From Bradyrhizobium sp. BR13661 (GTDB lineage Bacteria > Pseudomonadota > Alphaproteobacteria > Rhizobiales > Xanthobacteraceae), in NCBI RefSeq assembly GCF_029892425.1, contig NZ_JARXWB010000018.1:90282-154281 (forward strand): a DNA stretch of 64,000 bases. Direction: 5' to 3'. Shown here in pieces: positions 7,809 through 16,202 of the stretch. The translations under genes and the position numbers were made by a program. The notes under the pieces are model-generated. The model had not been told where the DNA came from and searched no databases. It was given only the letters and a program-made list of their open reading frames with translations. Position 1 is the stretch's first letter; the number at the start of each line of letters is the position of its first letter.

Positions 7809-8855
7809 TTAGCCCGCAGCCTCGGCGCGATCGAGCTCGTCTTCCGTCACCACGCGATTGCGGCCGCCGCCCTTGGCGAGATAGAGCGCGCGATCGCAGC
7901 GCTCGATCAGATCGGCGACGGTTTCGCCCGTCCGGTACTGCGCAACGCCAATCGAAATCGTGATGTGCGGCAACACCTCGCCGGTCGAACGGCGCGTGAT
8001 TCTTGCGTCCGCGATCGCCTGCCTGATGCGCTCGGCGATCTCGACGCAAGCGGCAAGATCGGCGTCGGGCAGCACCGCGATCAGCTCCTCACCGCCATAG
8101 CGGGCCGGCAGATCCTGCTGGCGAACCTTTTCGCGCAGCACCTTCGCCATCAGCCGCAGCACCTGGTCGCCGACGCCGTGGCCGAAATTATCGTTGAACG
8201 TCTTGAAGTGGTCGATGTCGAGCAAGAGCACGCTGAGCGGCTCGCCCCACTCTGCGGTCGTCTGCGCCTTGCGCAGGAATTCATCCAGCGCCCGCCGGTT
8301 CGCAAGGCCCGTCAGCGTATCGGTCCGGGCGCGCTCCTCGGACTTGCTGAGCGAATCTCTGATAACATCGAGCTCGCGGGTCTTTTCCTCGAATCCCGCT
8401 TCGAGCCGCGTCGCGCGGGTGGCGGCCCGCGCCAGCTCGTTCATGAGCTGGGCGACCAGCGCCTTCGGATCGACGCCGGCCTTGCCCTGGTCCGCGACCT
8501 GGCTGATCGCCTGCATCTGGGAATGATTGTCGGCGATCGCGGTGGTCAGAAACTCCTTTGCCGCGCCCATGAGGGCATGCAGCCGTTCGGACGTATCCAC
8601 GACGTGGGCGCTCACCTGGGGCACGATATAGGTCTCGAACAGGTCCTGATTGGTCCTGGTGTCGAAGGGGCGGTTGTGGTCGATCAGGAGATCGATGGCG
8701 TTACGCAAATCGTCCTGGCCGCCAGCGTAGTACTGGAACCAGATGGCGAAGTTGGTCGGCGTCGGCGGAATCCGCTGTTCGGCCATGCTCCGCACCGCCC
8801 GTCCGGCGATGGACGCGGCATAGTCGTAATCCGGATCGTCGAAACTGGATGCCAT
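7809..8855 (-). CDS. Cytoplasmic diguanylate cyclase with GGEEL active site
   Basis: A 348-residue protein without membrane segments. The first half is a helical sensor region (FAIWFQYYAGG, then a coiled coil near residues 150-190), as in the GGDEF proteins that resemble Caulobacter PleD-independent cyclases. The GGDEF domain carries GGEEL at residues 254-258, with Leu in place of the usual final Phe, and an RQQD inhibition site at 245-248, correctly spaced five residues upstream. The reading frame stays open far upstream opposite leuS, but the protein proper begins at ATG 8855 (MASSFDD). It should be active and feedback-inhibited. Confidence 0.9.
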   Translation of the reverse strand: MASSFDDPDYDYAASIAGRAVRSMAEQRIPPTPTNFAIWFQYYAGGQDDLRNAIDLLIDHNRPFDTRTNQDLFETYIVPQVSAHVVDTSERLHALMGAAKEFLTTAIADNHSQMQAISQVADQGKAGVDPKALVAQLMNELARAATRATRLEAGFEEKTRELDVIRDSLSKSEERARTDTLTGLANRRALDEFLRKAQTTAEWGEPLSVLLLDIDHFKTFNDNFGHGVGDQVLRLMAKVLREKVRQQDLPARYGGEELIAVLPDADLAACVEIAERIRQAIADARITRRSTGEVLPHITISIGVAQYRTGETVADLIERCDRALYLAKGGGRNRVVTEDELDRAEAAG

Positions 8856-9047
8856 CGCCTGCAGGGGTGCTGTTGGGAGGCAACTTCGCACCGAGCCCTT
8901 AATCTGGTCCCAATAGCCTTGTCCGTACTTATGCGGAGCAGTATTGCGGGACGCCGCCGGCAGCGGCAACCCATTGACCCCCCGAGGACTTCTATGGCCT
9001 AGTCCGGCCTCTTCAGGCTGCCGAAACCACGAAAACGCAACGATTCC

Positions 9048-11684
9048 ATGACCTCCGAACGCTATAACGCCCGCGACGCTGAACCGCGCTGGCAACGCCA
9101 ATGGGACGAACAGGCGATCTTCGTCTCGAAGAACGATGATTCGCGGCCAAAATACTATGTGCTCGAGATGTTCCCCTACCCGTCCGGGCGCATCCATATC
9201 GGCCATGTCCGCAATTACACGCTCGGCGACGTGCTGGCCCGCTTCATGCGCGCCAAGGGCTTCAACGTGCTGCATCCGATGGGCTGGGACGCCTTCGGCC
9301 TGCCGGCCGAGAACGCCGCAATCGAGCGCAAGGTCGCACCGAAGGCCTGGACCTACGACAACATCGCCGCGATGAAGAAACAGCTCCGCTCGATCGGGCT
9401 GTCGCTGGACTGGTCGCGCGAATTCGCGACCTGCGATCCCAGCTATTACAAGCACCAGCAGAAGATGTTCCTCGACATGCTCGCCGCCGGTCTGGCCGAG
9501 CGCGAGAAACGCAAGCTCAACTGGGATCCGGTCGACATGACCGTGCTCGCCAACGAGCAGGTGATCGACGGCCGCGGCTGGCGTTCGGGCGCTGTTGTCG
9601 AACAACGGGAAATGAGCCAGTGGGTCTTCAAGATCACGAAGTACTCGCAGGAATTGCTGTCCGCGCTTGAGGGCCTCGACCGCTGGCCCGACAAGGTGCG
9701 ACTGATGCAGCGCAACTGGATCGGCCGCTCCGAGGGCCTGTTGATCCGTTTCGCGCTCGATGCCGCGACCACGCCCGCCGGCGAGAACGAGCTGAAGATT
9801 TTCACGACGCGCCCCGACACGCTGTTCGGCGCGAAGTTCATGGCGATCTCGGCCGACCATCCGCTGGCGCAGGCAGCGGCTGCCAAGAATCCTGACCTTG
9901 CGGAGTTCATCTCCGACATCAAGAAGATCGGCACCGCGCAGTCGATCATCGACACCGCGGAGAAGCAGGGTTTCGACACCGGCATCCACGCCGTGCATCC
10001 GTTTGACCCGAGCTGGAAGCTGCCGGTCTATGTCGCCAACTTCGTGCTGATGGAATACGGCACGGGCGCGATCTTCGGCTGCCCCGCGCACGACCAGCGC
10101 GACCTCGACTTTGTCAACAAATACGGCCTCGGCAATACGCCGGTGGTGTGCCCCGAGGGCCAGGATCCGAAATCGTTCGTCATCACCGACACCGCCTATG
10201 ACGGTGACGGCCGCATGATCAATTCGCGTTTCCTCGACGGCATGACCATCGAGCAGGCCAAGGACGAAGTCGCAAGGCGCCTGGAAAACGAGCTGCGCGG
10301 CAACGCGCCGGTCGGCGAGCGCCAGGTCAATTTCCGTCTGCGTGACTGGGGCATCTCGCGCCAGCGCTATTGGGGCTGCCCGATTCCCGTCATCCACTGT
10401 CCGAAGTGCGACGTGGTGCCGGTGCCGGACGACCAGTTGCCGGTGGTGCTGCCGGAGGATGTGAGCTTCGACAAGCCGGGCAACGCGCTCGACCATCACC
10501 CGACCTGGAAGCACGTGACCTGCCCGAAATGCGGCGGCAGCGCTAGCCGCGAAACCGACACCATGGACACCTTCGTGGATTCGTCCTGGTATTTTGCGCG
10601 CTTCACCGATCCCTGGAACGAGACCGCGCCGACGACGCCTGCGGTCGCCAACCGGATGCTGCCGGTCGACCAGTATATCGGCGGCGTCGAGCACGCGATC
10701 CTGCATCTGCTCTACAGCCGCTTCTTCACCCGCGCGATGAAGGCGACCGGGCACATCGCGCTGGACGAGCCGTTCGCAGGCATGTTCACGCAGGGCATGG
10801 TGGTGCACGAGACCTACCAGAAGGCCGACGGCAGCTGGGTGCAACCGGCCGAGGTGAAGATCGACGTTGGCGGCAACGGACGCCGCGCGACGCTGCTGGC
10901 GACAGGCGAAGACGTCACGATCGGCGCGATCGAGAAGATGTCGAAGTCGAAGAAGAACACGGTCGACCCCGACGACATCATCGCAACCTACGGCGCCGAC
11001 GTCGCCCGCTGGTTCATGCTGTCGGATTCCCCTCCCGACCGCGACGTGATCTGGAGCGACGAGCGCGTCCAGGGCGCCTCGCGCTTCGTGCAGCGGCTGT
11101 GGCGGCTGGTGAACGACGCGGTGGAACTCGGCAAGGCTGCCCCGGCGGCCCGCCCGGCCGCGTTCGGGGACGACGCACTCCTCTTGCGCAAAGCCGCTCA
11201 TGGCGCGCTCGACAAGGTCACATCAGGCGTCGAGCGGCTGCACTTCAACGTCTGCCTCGCCCATATCCGCGAATTCACCAATACCTTCTCAGAGGTGCTG
11301 CAGCGCCCCGGCCAGCCAGCGGCTGACCTCGCTCCAGATTTGGCTTGGGCGATCCGGGAGGCCAGCCAGATCCTGGTCCAGCTGTTCTCCCCGATGATGC
11401 CGCATCTGGCCGAGGAGTGCTGGCAGGTCATGGGGCAGCCCGGGCTGGTTTCGGAGGCCAATTGGCCGCAAATCGAACGCGATTTGCTGGTTGAAGACAG
11501 CGTGACCCTGGTGGTTCAGGTCAACGGCAAGAAGCGGGGCGAGGTCACGGTTGCAACAGCGGCCCAGAATCCGGAAATCGAGGCTGCCGCTTTGGCCCTC
11601 GATGCTGTAAAACTAGCCCTGGACGGCAAGCCCGTCCGCAAGGTGATCATCGTCCCCAAGAGGATCGTGAATGTTGTCGGCTAG
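9048..11684 (+). CDS. leuS: Leucyl-tRNA synthetase
   Basis: An 878-residue class I aminoacyl-tRNA synthetase that charges tRNA-Leu. The HIGH signature is at residues 50-53 and the KMSKS loop at 630-634. The large CP1 editing insertion lies between, with the conserved TTRPDTLFGA and GTGAIFGCPAHD segments. A zinc-type CPKC/CPKC pair follows the editing domain. It is transcribed away from the GGEEL diguanylate cyclase and leads an operon with lptE, which it overlaps by 14 bases, and holA. Start ATG 9048. Confidence 0.98.
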   Translation: MTSERYNARDAEPRWQRQWDEQAIFVSKNDDSRPKYYVLEMFPYPSGRIHIGHVRNYTLGDVLARFMRAKGFNVLHPMGWDAFGLPAENAAIERKVAPKAWTYDNIAAMKKQLRSIGLSLDWSREFATCDPSYYKHQQKMFLDMLAAGLAEREKRKLNWDPVDMTVLANEQVIDGRGWRSGAVVEQREMSQWVFKITKYSQELLSALEGLDRWPDKVRLMQRNWIGRSEGLLIRFALDAATTPAGENELKIFTTRPDTLFGAKFMAISADHPLAQAAAAKNPDLAEFISDIKKIGTAQSIIDTAEKQGFDTGIHAVHPFDPSWKLPVYVANFVLMEYGTGAIFGCPAHDQRDLDFVNKYGLGNTPVVCPEGQDPKSFVITDTAYDGDGRMINSRFLDGMTIEQAKDEVARRLENELRGNAPVGERQVNFRLRDWGISRQRYWGCPIPVIHCPKCDVVPVPDDQLPVVLPEDVSFDKPGNALDHHPTWKHVTCPKCGGSASRETDTMDTFVDSSWYFARFTDPWNETAPTTPAVANRMLPVDQYIGGVEHAILHLLYSRFFTRAMKATGHIALDEPFAGMFTQGMVVHETYQKADGSWVQPAEVKIDVGGNGRRATLLATGEDVTIGAIEKMSKSKKNTVDPDDIIATYGADVARWFMLSDSPPDRDVIWSDERVQGASRFVQRLWRLVNDAVELGKAAPAARPAAFGDDALLLRKAAHGALDKVTSGVERLHFNVCLAHIREFTNTFSEVLQRPGQPAADLAPDLAWAIREASQILVQLFSPMMPHLAEECWQVMGQPGLVSEANWPQIERDLLVEDSVTLVVQVNGKKRGEVTVATAAQNPEIEAAALALDAVKLALDGKPVRKVIIVPKRIVNVVG

Positions 11685-12222
11685 GATCCGTATCGCAGCC
11701 CGCTTGCTGGCTGTCGCTGCATTGGCGGCGCTGACGGCCGGCTGCTTCCAGCCGATGTATGCCGAGCATACCGACGGCACCCCCGGCCTGCGCGAAAAGC
11801 TGATGGGTGTCGACCTCCCGCCGGTCGACAAGGCGAACGCCTCGCGCGAAGCCCGGGTCGGAGTCGAAGTCCGCAACGCGCTGGCCTTCAAGCTCTACGG
11901 CTCGGCCACAGGCATGCCGCCGACGCACCGCCTGGTGATCCGTTTCAACACCAGCAAGACGTCCCTGATCGTCAATGCCGCGACCGGCCTGCCGAACACC
12001 GAGAACTACGGCATCGACTGCCAGTACAATCTGATCGAGGTTGTGACCGGGAAATCGGTGATGACCGGCACCACGTTCTCGCGGGTGTCCTATGATCTGC
12101 CCGGCTCCTATCAGCGCTTCGCCCGCAACCGCGCACTGCGTGACGCCGAGGATCGTGCCGCCAACGAGATCGCCGAGAACATCAACACAAGGCTCGCCGC
12201 GTTCTTCACCGCGGGGAGCTAG
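11671..12222 (+). CDS. lptE: LPS-assembly lipoprotein LptE
   Basis: A 183-residue lipoprotein. The signal sequence ends in the lipobox LTAGC (Cys25), followed by FQPMYAE, typical of LptE. In the outer membrane LptE plugs the LptD barrel and helps insert lipopolysaccharide. The gene overlaps the end of leuS by 14 bases and precedes holA, the classical leuS-lptE-holA order, which strengthens an assignment that is weak on sequence alone in this fast-evolving family. Confidence 0.9.
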   Translation: MLSARIRIAARLLAVAALAALTAGCFQPMYAEHTDGTPGLREKLMGVDLPPVDKANASREARVGVEVRNALAFKLYGSATGMPPTHRLVIRFNTSKTSLIVNAATGLPNTENYGIDCQYNLIEVVTGKSVMTGTTFSRVSYDLPGSYQRFARNRALRDAEDRAANEIAENINTRLAAFFTAGS

Positions 12223-12226
12223 TTCC

Positions 12227-12316
12227 CGTCATTCCGGGCGCCCGCAGGGCGAGCCCGGAATCCAGAGATTGTAGATCGAGATTCCGGGTTCGCGCTTGGC
12301 GCGCCCCGGAATGACG
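12227..12316. repeat. Palindromic element, CGTCATTCCGG family
   Basis: A 90-bp element bounded by CGTCATTCCGGGCGC and GCGCCCCGGAATGACG, with inner hairpins around GCCCGCAGGGC and CGCGCTTGGCGCG. It occupies nearly all of the lptE-holA gap inside an operon, so either it does not fully terminate transcription or holA has its own promoter. Confidence 0.85.
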
Positions 12317-12329
12317 AACCTTGAGCAAC

Positions 12330-13358
12330 ATGGTCGCGCTGCGCGGAAAAGAGATCGACGCCTTCCTCGCCCGTCCTGACGCGGGCCGCCCGATCATCCT
12401 GCTCTATGGTCCCGATGCCGGCCTCGTGCGCGAGCGCGCCGACGCGCTGATTGCATCCGCCGTCGACGATCCCAACGATCCCTTCTCGCTGGTGAAGCTC
12501 GACGGCGACGAACTTTCCGCCGAGCCGTCGCGCCTGGTCGACGAAGCCATGACCGTGCCGCTGTTCGGCGGACGCCGCGCCATCCGCATCCGCGCAGGAT
12601 CGCGCAGCTTCGCCGCCGGCGTCGACACGCTGGCCGAGATGGGCGTGAAAGATTGCCGCATCGTGATCGAGGCCGGCGAGCTGCGTCCGGAATCGCCGCT
12701 GCGCAAAGCCTGCGAGAAGGCCAAGACCGCCGTGGCGATCGGCTGCTATCCCGACACGGAGCGCGACCTCGCCAAGCTGATGGACGACGAGCTCCGCATC
12801 GCGAATCTGCGCATCACGCAGGATGCCCGCGCCGCGCTGATGTCATTCCTCGGCGGAGACCGCCAGGCCTCGCGCAACGAACTGCGCAAGCTCACGCTCT
12901 ATGGCTACGGCAAGGGCGAGATCACGCTGGACGACGTCATGGCCGTGGTGGCTGATGCCTCCGAGCTGAAGCTCGATCCGATCGTCGACGGCGCCTTCGC
13001 CGGCCGGCCCGATATCGTCGAGACCGAGTTCGCAAAAGCGATGATCGCCGGCACCTATCCGGGCGTGATCATCTCGGCCGCGCAGCGCCAGGCCGCGTGG
13101 CTGCACAAATCCGCGCTCGCGATTGCCGACGGCACGCCGGCCTCCGCGGTGCTCGACGGCGGATTCCCGCGCCTGCATTTTTCACGGAAGCCTATGGTCG
13201 AAACGGCGTTGCGCAATTTCAGCGTGGCGCGCCTCGCCGGCATCATCGAGCAGCTTGCGGCCGCTGCGCTCGACACCCGCAAGCAATCGACCCTGGCCGC
13301 CACCATCGCCCAGCGCACGCTGATGGCGATCGCCGCGAATGCGAGGCGGCGGGGATAG
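12330..13358 (+). CDS. holA: DNA polymerase III delta subunit
   Basis: A 342-residue protein of the HolA family, the clamp-loader subunit that opens the beta clamp. The AAA-like fold starts with RPIILLYGPDAGLVRER and continues through PFSLVKLDGDEL and PLFGGRRAIRI; the C-terminal collar has LDTRKQSTLAATIAQR. Start chosen at ATG 12330 (MVALRGKEID); a TTG three codons earlier is possible. It is the last gene of the leuS operon and converges on parB. Confidence 0.93.
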   Translation: MVALRGKEIDAFLARPDAGRPIILLYGPDAGLVRERADALIASAVDDPNDPFSLVKLDGDELSAEPSRLVDEAMTVPLFGGRRAIRIRAGSRSFAAGVDTLAEMGVKDCRIVIEAGELRPESPLRKACEKAKTAVAIGCYPDTERDLAKLMDDELRIANLRITQDARAALMSFLGGDRQASRNELRKLTLYGYGKGEITLDDVMAVVADASELKLDPIVDGAFAGRPDIVETEFAKAMIAGTYPGVIISAAQRQAAWLHKSALAIADGTPASAVLDGGFPRLHFSRKPMVETALRNFSVARLAGIIEQLAAAALDTRKQSTLAATIAQRTLMAIAANARRRG

Positions 13359-13374
13359 CACGCCACTCTCTCCC

Positions 13375-13461
13375 CGTCATTGCGAGGAGCTCTTGCGACG
13401 AAGCAATCCAGGGTCCCTCCGCGGAAAGATTCTTGATTGCTTCGCTTCGCTCGCAATGACG
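13375..13461. repeat. Palindromic element, CGTCATTGCGAG family
   Basis: An 87-bp palindrome bounded by CGTCATTGCGAGGAGC and GCTTCGCTCGCAATGACG, with inner inverted words GAAGCAATCCAGG and TTGATTGCTTCG. It fills the convergent holA/parB gap. Sister copies are at 18299-18386 and 36720-36806. Confidence 0.85.
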
Positions 13462-13476
13462 TGGAGAGTGCGCGGT

Positions 13477-14364
13477 CTACAGCGCGCCCTTCGCCAGCCG
13501 CTTCATCACCTCGTCGAGCTGATCGAGGTTGCGGTAGTTGATCTGGACCGAGCCGCCGGGATCGCGGTGATTGACGGTCACCTTGAGGCCAAGGGCGTCA
13601 CTGACGCGCTTCTCGAGATCGATCGTGTCAGGATCCTTCTCCTTGCCTCCAGTGGCACGCGCCTTTTGCGGCTTGCGCTCAGGTACGCCCTCTTCATGCG
13701 CGAGCGCCTCAGTCTGACGGACATTGAGGCCCTCCGCGACGATACGCCTGGCCGCTGCCAGCGGATCGGGCACGCCGATCAGCGCGCGGGCGTGACCGGC
13801 GGTCAGCTGGCCTTCCGCGATGAAGGCCTGGACCTCCGCTGGCAGCTTGGTCAGCCGCATCATGTTGGCAACGTGGCTGCGGCTCTTGCCGACGACCTTG
13901 GCGATGTCGTCCTGGCTGCGTTTGAACTCGTTGGCGAGCGCGTGATAGCCCTGCGCCTCTTCCATCGGGTTGAGGTCTTCGCGCTGCACGTTCTCGACGA
14001 TCGCGAATTCCAGCGCATCGCTGTCGCTGATGTCGACCGGCACGATCGGCACTTCATGCAGGCCCGCCATCTGCGAGGCGCGCCAGCGCCGTTCGCCCGC
14101 GATGATCTCGAAGCGATCCTGCGCGCCCTTCACTGGACGCACCACGATCGGCTGGATCACGCCGTGCTGCTTGATCGATTCCGAGAGCTCCTTGAGCTCG
14201 GTGTCCGAAAAGGTCCGGCGCGGGTTGCGCGGATTTGCCTTGATGAATTCGATCGGCACCTTGCGCTGCGCGCGCGGACGATCGACGTGCTGAGCCTCGC
14301 CACCGACATCGCCGATCAGACTCGCAAGACCCCGGCCCAATCGCGAACGCGCTTCGTCGGCCAT
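13477..14364 (-). CDS. parB: Chromosome-partitioning protein ParB
   Basis: A 295-residue CTP-dependent DNA clamp that loads at parS. The N-terminal domain has the CTP-binding motif GERRWRA (residues 90-96) preceded by VIQPIVVRP. The central helix-turn-helix region (SQDDIAKVVGKSRSHVANMMRL) reads parS, and the C-terminal dimer domain ends in ALGLKVTVNHRD...INYRNLDQLDEVMKRL. Start taken at ATG 14364 (MADEARSRLGRGL), the usual ParB beginning; ATG 14385 would add seven residues. Five strong parS sites lie 2-4 kb upstream in the same operon region. Confidence 0.97.
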   Translation of the reverse strand: MADEARSRLGRGLASLIGDVGGEAQHVDRPRAQRKVPIEFIKANPRNPRRTFSDTELKELSESIKQHGVIQPIVVRPVKGAQDRFEIIAGERRWRASQMAGLHEVPIVPVDISDSDALEFAIVENVQREDLNPMEEAQGYHALANEFKRSQDDIAKVVGKSRSHVANMMRLTKLPAEVQAFIAEGQLTAGHARALIGVPDPLAAARRIVAEGLNVRQTEALAHEEGVPERKPQKARATGGKEKDPDTIDLEKRVSDALGLKVTVNHRDPGGSVQINYRNLDQLDEVMKRLAKGAL

Positions 14365-14422
14365 TGCCAACTCCCTTGGATTCACGCTGCAGCACTCCAG
14401 AACTGAATTTCGAATTGTCGAT

Positions 14423-14510
14423 CGTAGGGCGGATTAGCGTAGCGTAATCCGCCACAGGCTTGTTCGAGCCGAGAGACTTGGTGGGTTACGCTGCGCTAAC
14501 CCACCCTACG
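14423..14510. repeat. Palindromic element within the parA-parB gap
   Basis: An 88-bp element bounded by CGTAGGGCGG and CCACCCTACG, made of two hairpins: GGATTAGCGTAGCGTAATCC on the left and GGGTTACGCTGCGCTAACCC on the right. It sits in the 159-bp gap between the parA stop and the parB start, so it would be transcribed within the parAB message. It resembles the element at 1312-1398. Confidence 0.85.
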
Positions 14511-14523
14511 GACTACGGCACCT

Positions 14524-15390
14524 TCAATGCGTGACGCGCAGCTCGCGCTCGCGCTGGATCACTTCGGTGGCAAGCCGCAGGTAAGCTTCGCTGCCGACGC
14601 ATTTGAGATCGTAGACCAGCACCGGCTTGCCGTAGGACGGCGCTTCCGAGATGCGCACGTTGCGCGGGATCATGGTCTTGTAGACCTTCTCGCCCATGAA
14701 CTGGCGGACGTCGGCGACGACCTGGTTCGAGAGGTTGTTGCGCGAGTCGAACATGGTCAGCACGATGCCGTGGATCGACAGGTTCGGATTGAGCGTCGAG
14801 CGCACCTGCTCCACCGTCTGCAGCAATTGCGACAGACCTTCGAGCGCGAAGAACTCGCACTGCAGCGGCACCAGGATCGCGTCGGATGCGGCCATCGCAT
14901 TCACCGTGAGCAGGTTCAGCGAAGGCGGGCAGTCGATCAGCACGTAGGTGTAGTCGGCGTCCGGCGAAACGTTGTTGTTGAGCGAGGAGATCGCGTCACG
15001 CAGCTTGAAGGCGCGGCCGGGCGTGGTGCCCAGTTCGAGCTCGAGACCGGAGAGGTCCATGGTCGAAGGCGCGATGTGGAGCCGCGGCACTGCGGTCGAG
15101 ACAACGGCCTCGCGCAGCGGCGCCTCGCCGATCAGCACGTCATAGGTCGAGCAGGAGCGGTTGCGGCGATCGATGCCGAGACCGGTCGAGGCGTTGCCCT
15201 GCGGATCGAGATCGACGATCAGGACGCGCTCGCCGATTGCAGCGAGTGCCGTGCCAAGGTTGATCGCTGTGGTTGTTTTTCCCACACCACCCTTTTGATT
15301 CGCCAGCGCCAGGATGCGCGGGTGGCCATGCGGGACTTCAGACTGCTCTTGGGCGGTCTGGTCTTGCTTCGGCTCGTCAGTCACGGTCAT
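14524..15390 (-). CDS. parA: Chromosome-partitioning ATPase ParA
   Basis: A 288-residue deviant-Walker ATPase. The P-loop KGGVGKTT spans residues 33-40, followed by LIVDLDPQGNAST (Walker A' region) and IDCPPSLNLLTVNAM (Walker B). ParA-ATP binds DNA non-specifically and pulls ParB-parS complexes apart. Start chosen at ATG 15390 with GGGGA upstream; a GTG at 15423 overlapping the rsmG stop is less likely. It follows rsmG by 29 bases and precedes parB. Confidence 0.97.
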   Translation of the reverse strand: MTVTDEPKQDQTAQEQSEVPHGHPRILALANQKGGVGKTTTAINLGTALAAIGERVLIVDLDPQGNASTGLGIDRRNRSCSTYDVLIGEAPLREAVVSTAVPRLHIAPSTMDLSGLELELGTTPGRAFKLRDAISSLNNNVSPDADYTYVLIDCPPSLNLLTVNAMAASDAILVPLQCEFFALEGLSQLLQTVEQVRSTLNPNLSIHGIVLTMFDSRNNLSNQVVADVRQFMGEKVYKTMIPRNVRISEAPSYGKPVLVYDLKCVGSEAYLRLATEVIQRERELRVTH

Positions 15391-15419
15391 CGAAATTCCC
15401 CAACTCAACCCCTGAACGC

Positions 15420-16193
15420 TCACCCGCGCCGTTCAACTGAAGCCAGCTCGACGATCCAACCATCGCCCGTCCGGCTTTGGTGGAGCTGCGGCTGAATATT
15501 CCAATATTTAGCGGCTTCGGTCAATTCAGCCTCTACATCTTGACCTTTGAGAAACAACGCTTTTGCGCCTTGGCGCATCAGCGGCTCCGCAAAGCCGATG
15601 AGCTGGTGTAGCGGAGCCAGTGCTCGCGCGGTGACGCAATCGACGGGGCCGGTGATTCTATCCACATTATCCCCGATCTCAGCGAGATGTACGACTCCCG
15701 GAGATGTGGTGACGCGGATCGCCTCGCGCAAAAACGCGGCCTTCTTGGCGATTCGCTCGACAAGATGGACGCTGGCGCCCGGTGTTCCGGCCATCGCGCA
15801 GGCAAGGACTACACCTGGAAAGCCGCCACCGCTGCCGAGGTCGGCCCATCGTTTGGCCGACGGTGCGAGATCGACGAGCTGAAGTGAGTCGGCGATGTGC
15901 CGGGTCCAGAGGTTTGGCAAGGTCGAGGGCGCGACCAGATTGGTCTTGGCCTGCCATTCCCGGAGCAACGCGATATAGCGATCGAGCCGCGCCTCCGTTT
16001 CATGTGAAACCGGCGCGAGCTTCAAGGCCGCACGCTTGTCCGCGGCGATGACGGAGTCGAGTGCCTGATCGTTAGCGCCGGCCTTGGCGATCTTCGGTTT
16101 GCTGGGCGCGGGGTCAGATCGGCGCGCGCCACCCTCACCTGCTTCGGGTCGTCGCGTTAGTGGTCTGTCGCCGCCCGGTCCGCGCTGTTTCAC
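15420..16193 (-). CDS. rsmG: 16S rRNA (guanine-N7) methyltransferase RsmG
   Basis: RsmG methylates G527 of 16S rRNA. The SAM-binding motif WADLGSGGGFPG and HLVERIAKKAAFLRE are typical. The open frame gives 257 residues from GTG 16193, of which the first 45-50 are a basic, low-complexity extension. No ATG lies upstream of the conserved core (ALKLAPVSHETEARLDRY), and this GTG lies inside a parS palindrome ten bases after the mnmG stop, without a clear ribosome site. The start is therefore uncertain. The gene lies between mnmG and parA, as in most bacteria. Confidence 0.92.
   Translation of the reverse strand: MKQRGPGGDRPLTRRPEAGEGGARRSDPAPSKPKIAKAGANDQALDSVIAADKRAALKLAPVSHETEARLDRYIALLREWQAKTNLVAPSTLPNLWTRHIADSLQLVDLAPSAKRWADLGSGGGFPGVVLACAMAGTPGASVHLVERIAKKAAFLREAIRVTTSPGVVHLAEIGDNVDRITGPVDCVTARALAPLHQLIGFAEPLMRQGAKALFLKGQDVEAELTEAAKYWNIQPQLHQSRTGDGWIVELASVERRG
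15996..16011. other. Degenerate parS-like palindrome inside rsmG
   Basis: CGTTTCATGTGAAACC differs from the parS consensus TGTTTCACGTGAAACA at both ends and at one central base. It is coding sequence of rsmG. Weak or no ParB binding is expected. Confidence 0.4.
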
Positions 16194-16201
16194 GTGAAAC
16201 G
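16186..16201. other. parS centromere site at the mnmG/rsmG junction
   Basis: TGTTTCACGTGAAACG matches the ParB recognition palindrome TGTTTCACGTGAAACA at 15 of 16 positions. It lies between the mnmG stop (16203-16205) and the first codons of rsmG; the putative rsmG GTG start is the second half of the central CACGTG. Confidence 0.9.
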
Positions 16202-16202
16202 C

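Noticed and set aside
8931..9002. A 23-codon frame upstream of leuS as a leader peptide
   Set aside because: It is Arg-rich with no leucine codons, has no ribosome site, and T-box or leader control of leuS is not known in this group.
7809..11201. A 1130-codon open frame on the minus strand covering the GGEEL cyclase and the reverse of leuS
   Set aside because: Only the part up to 8855 has family homology; the rest is the GC-rich antisense of leuS, where stop codons are rare.
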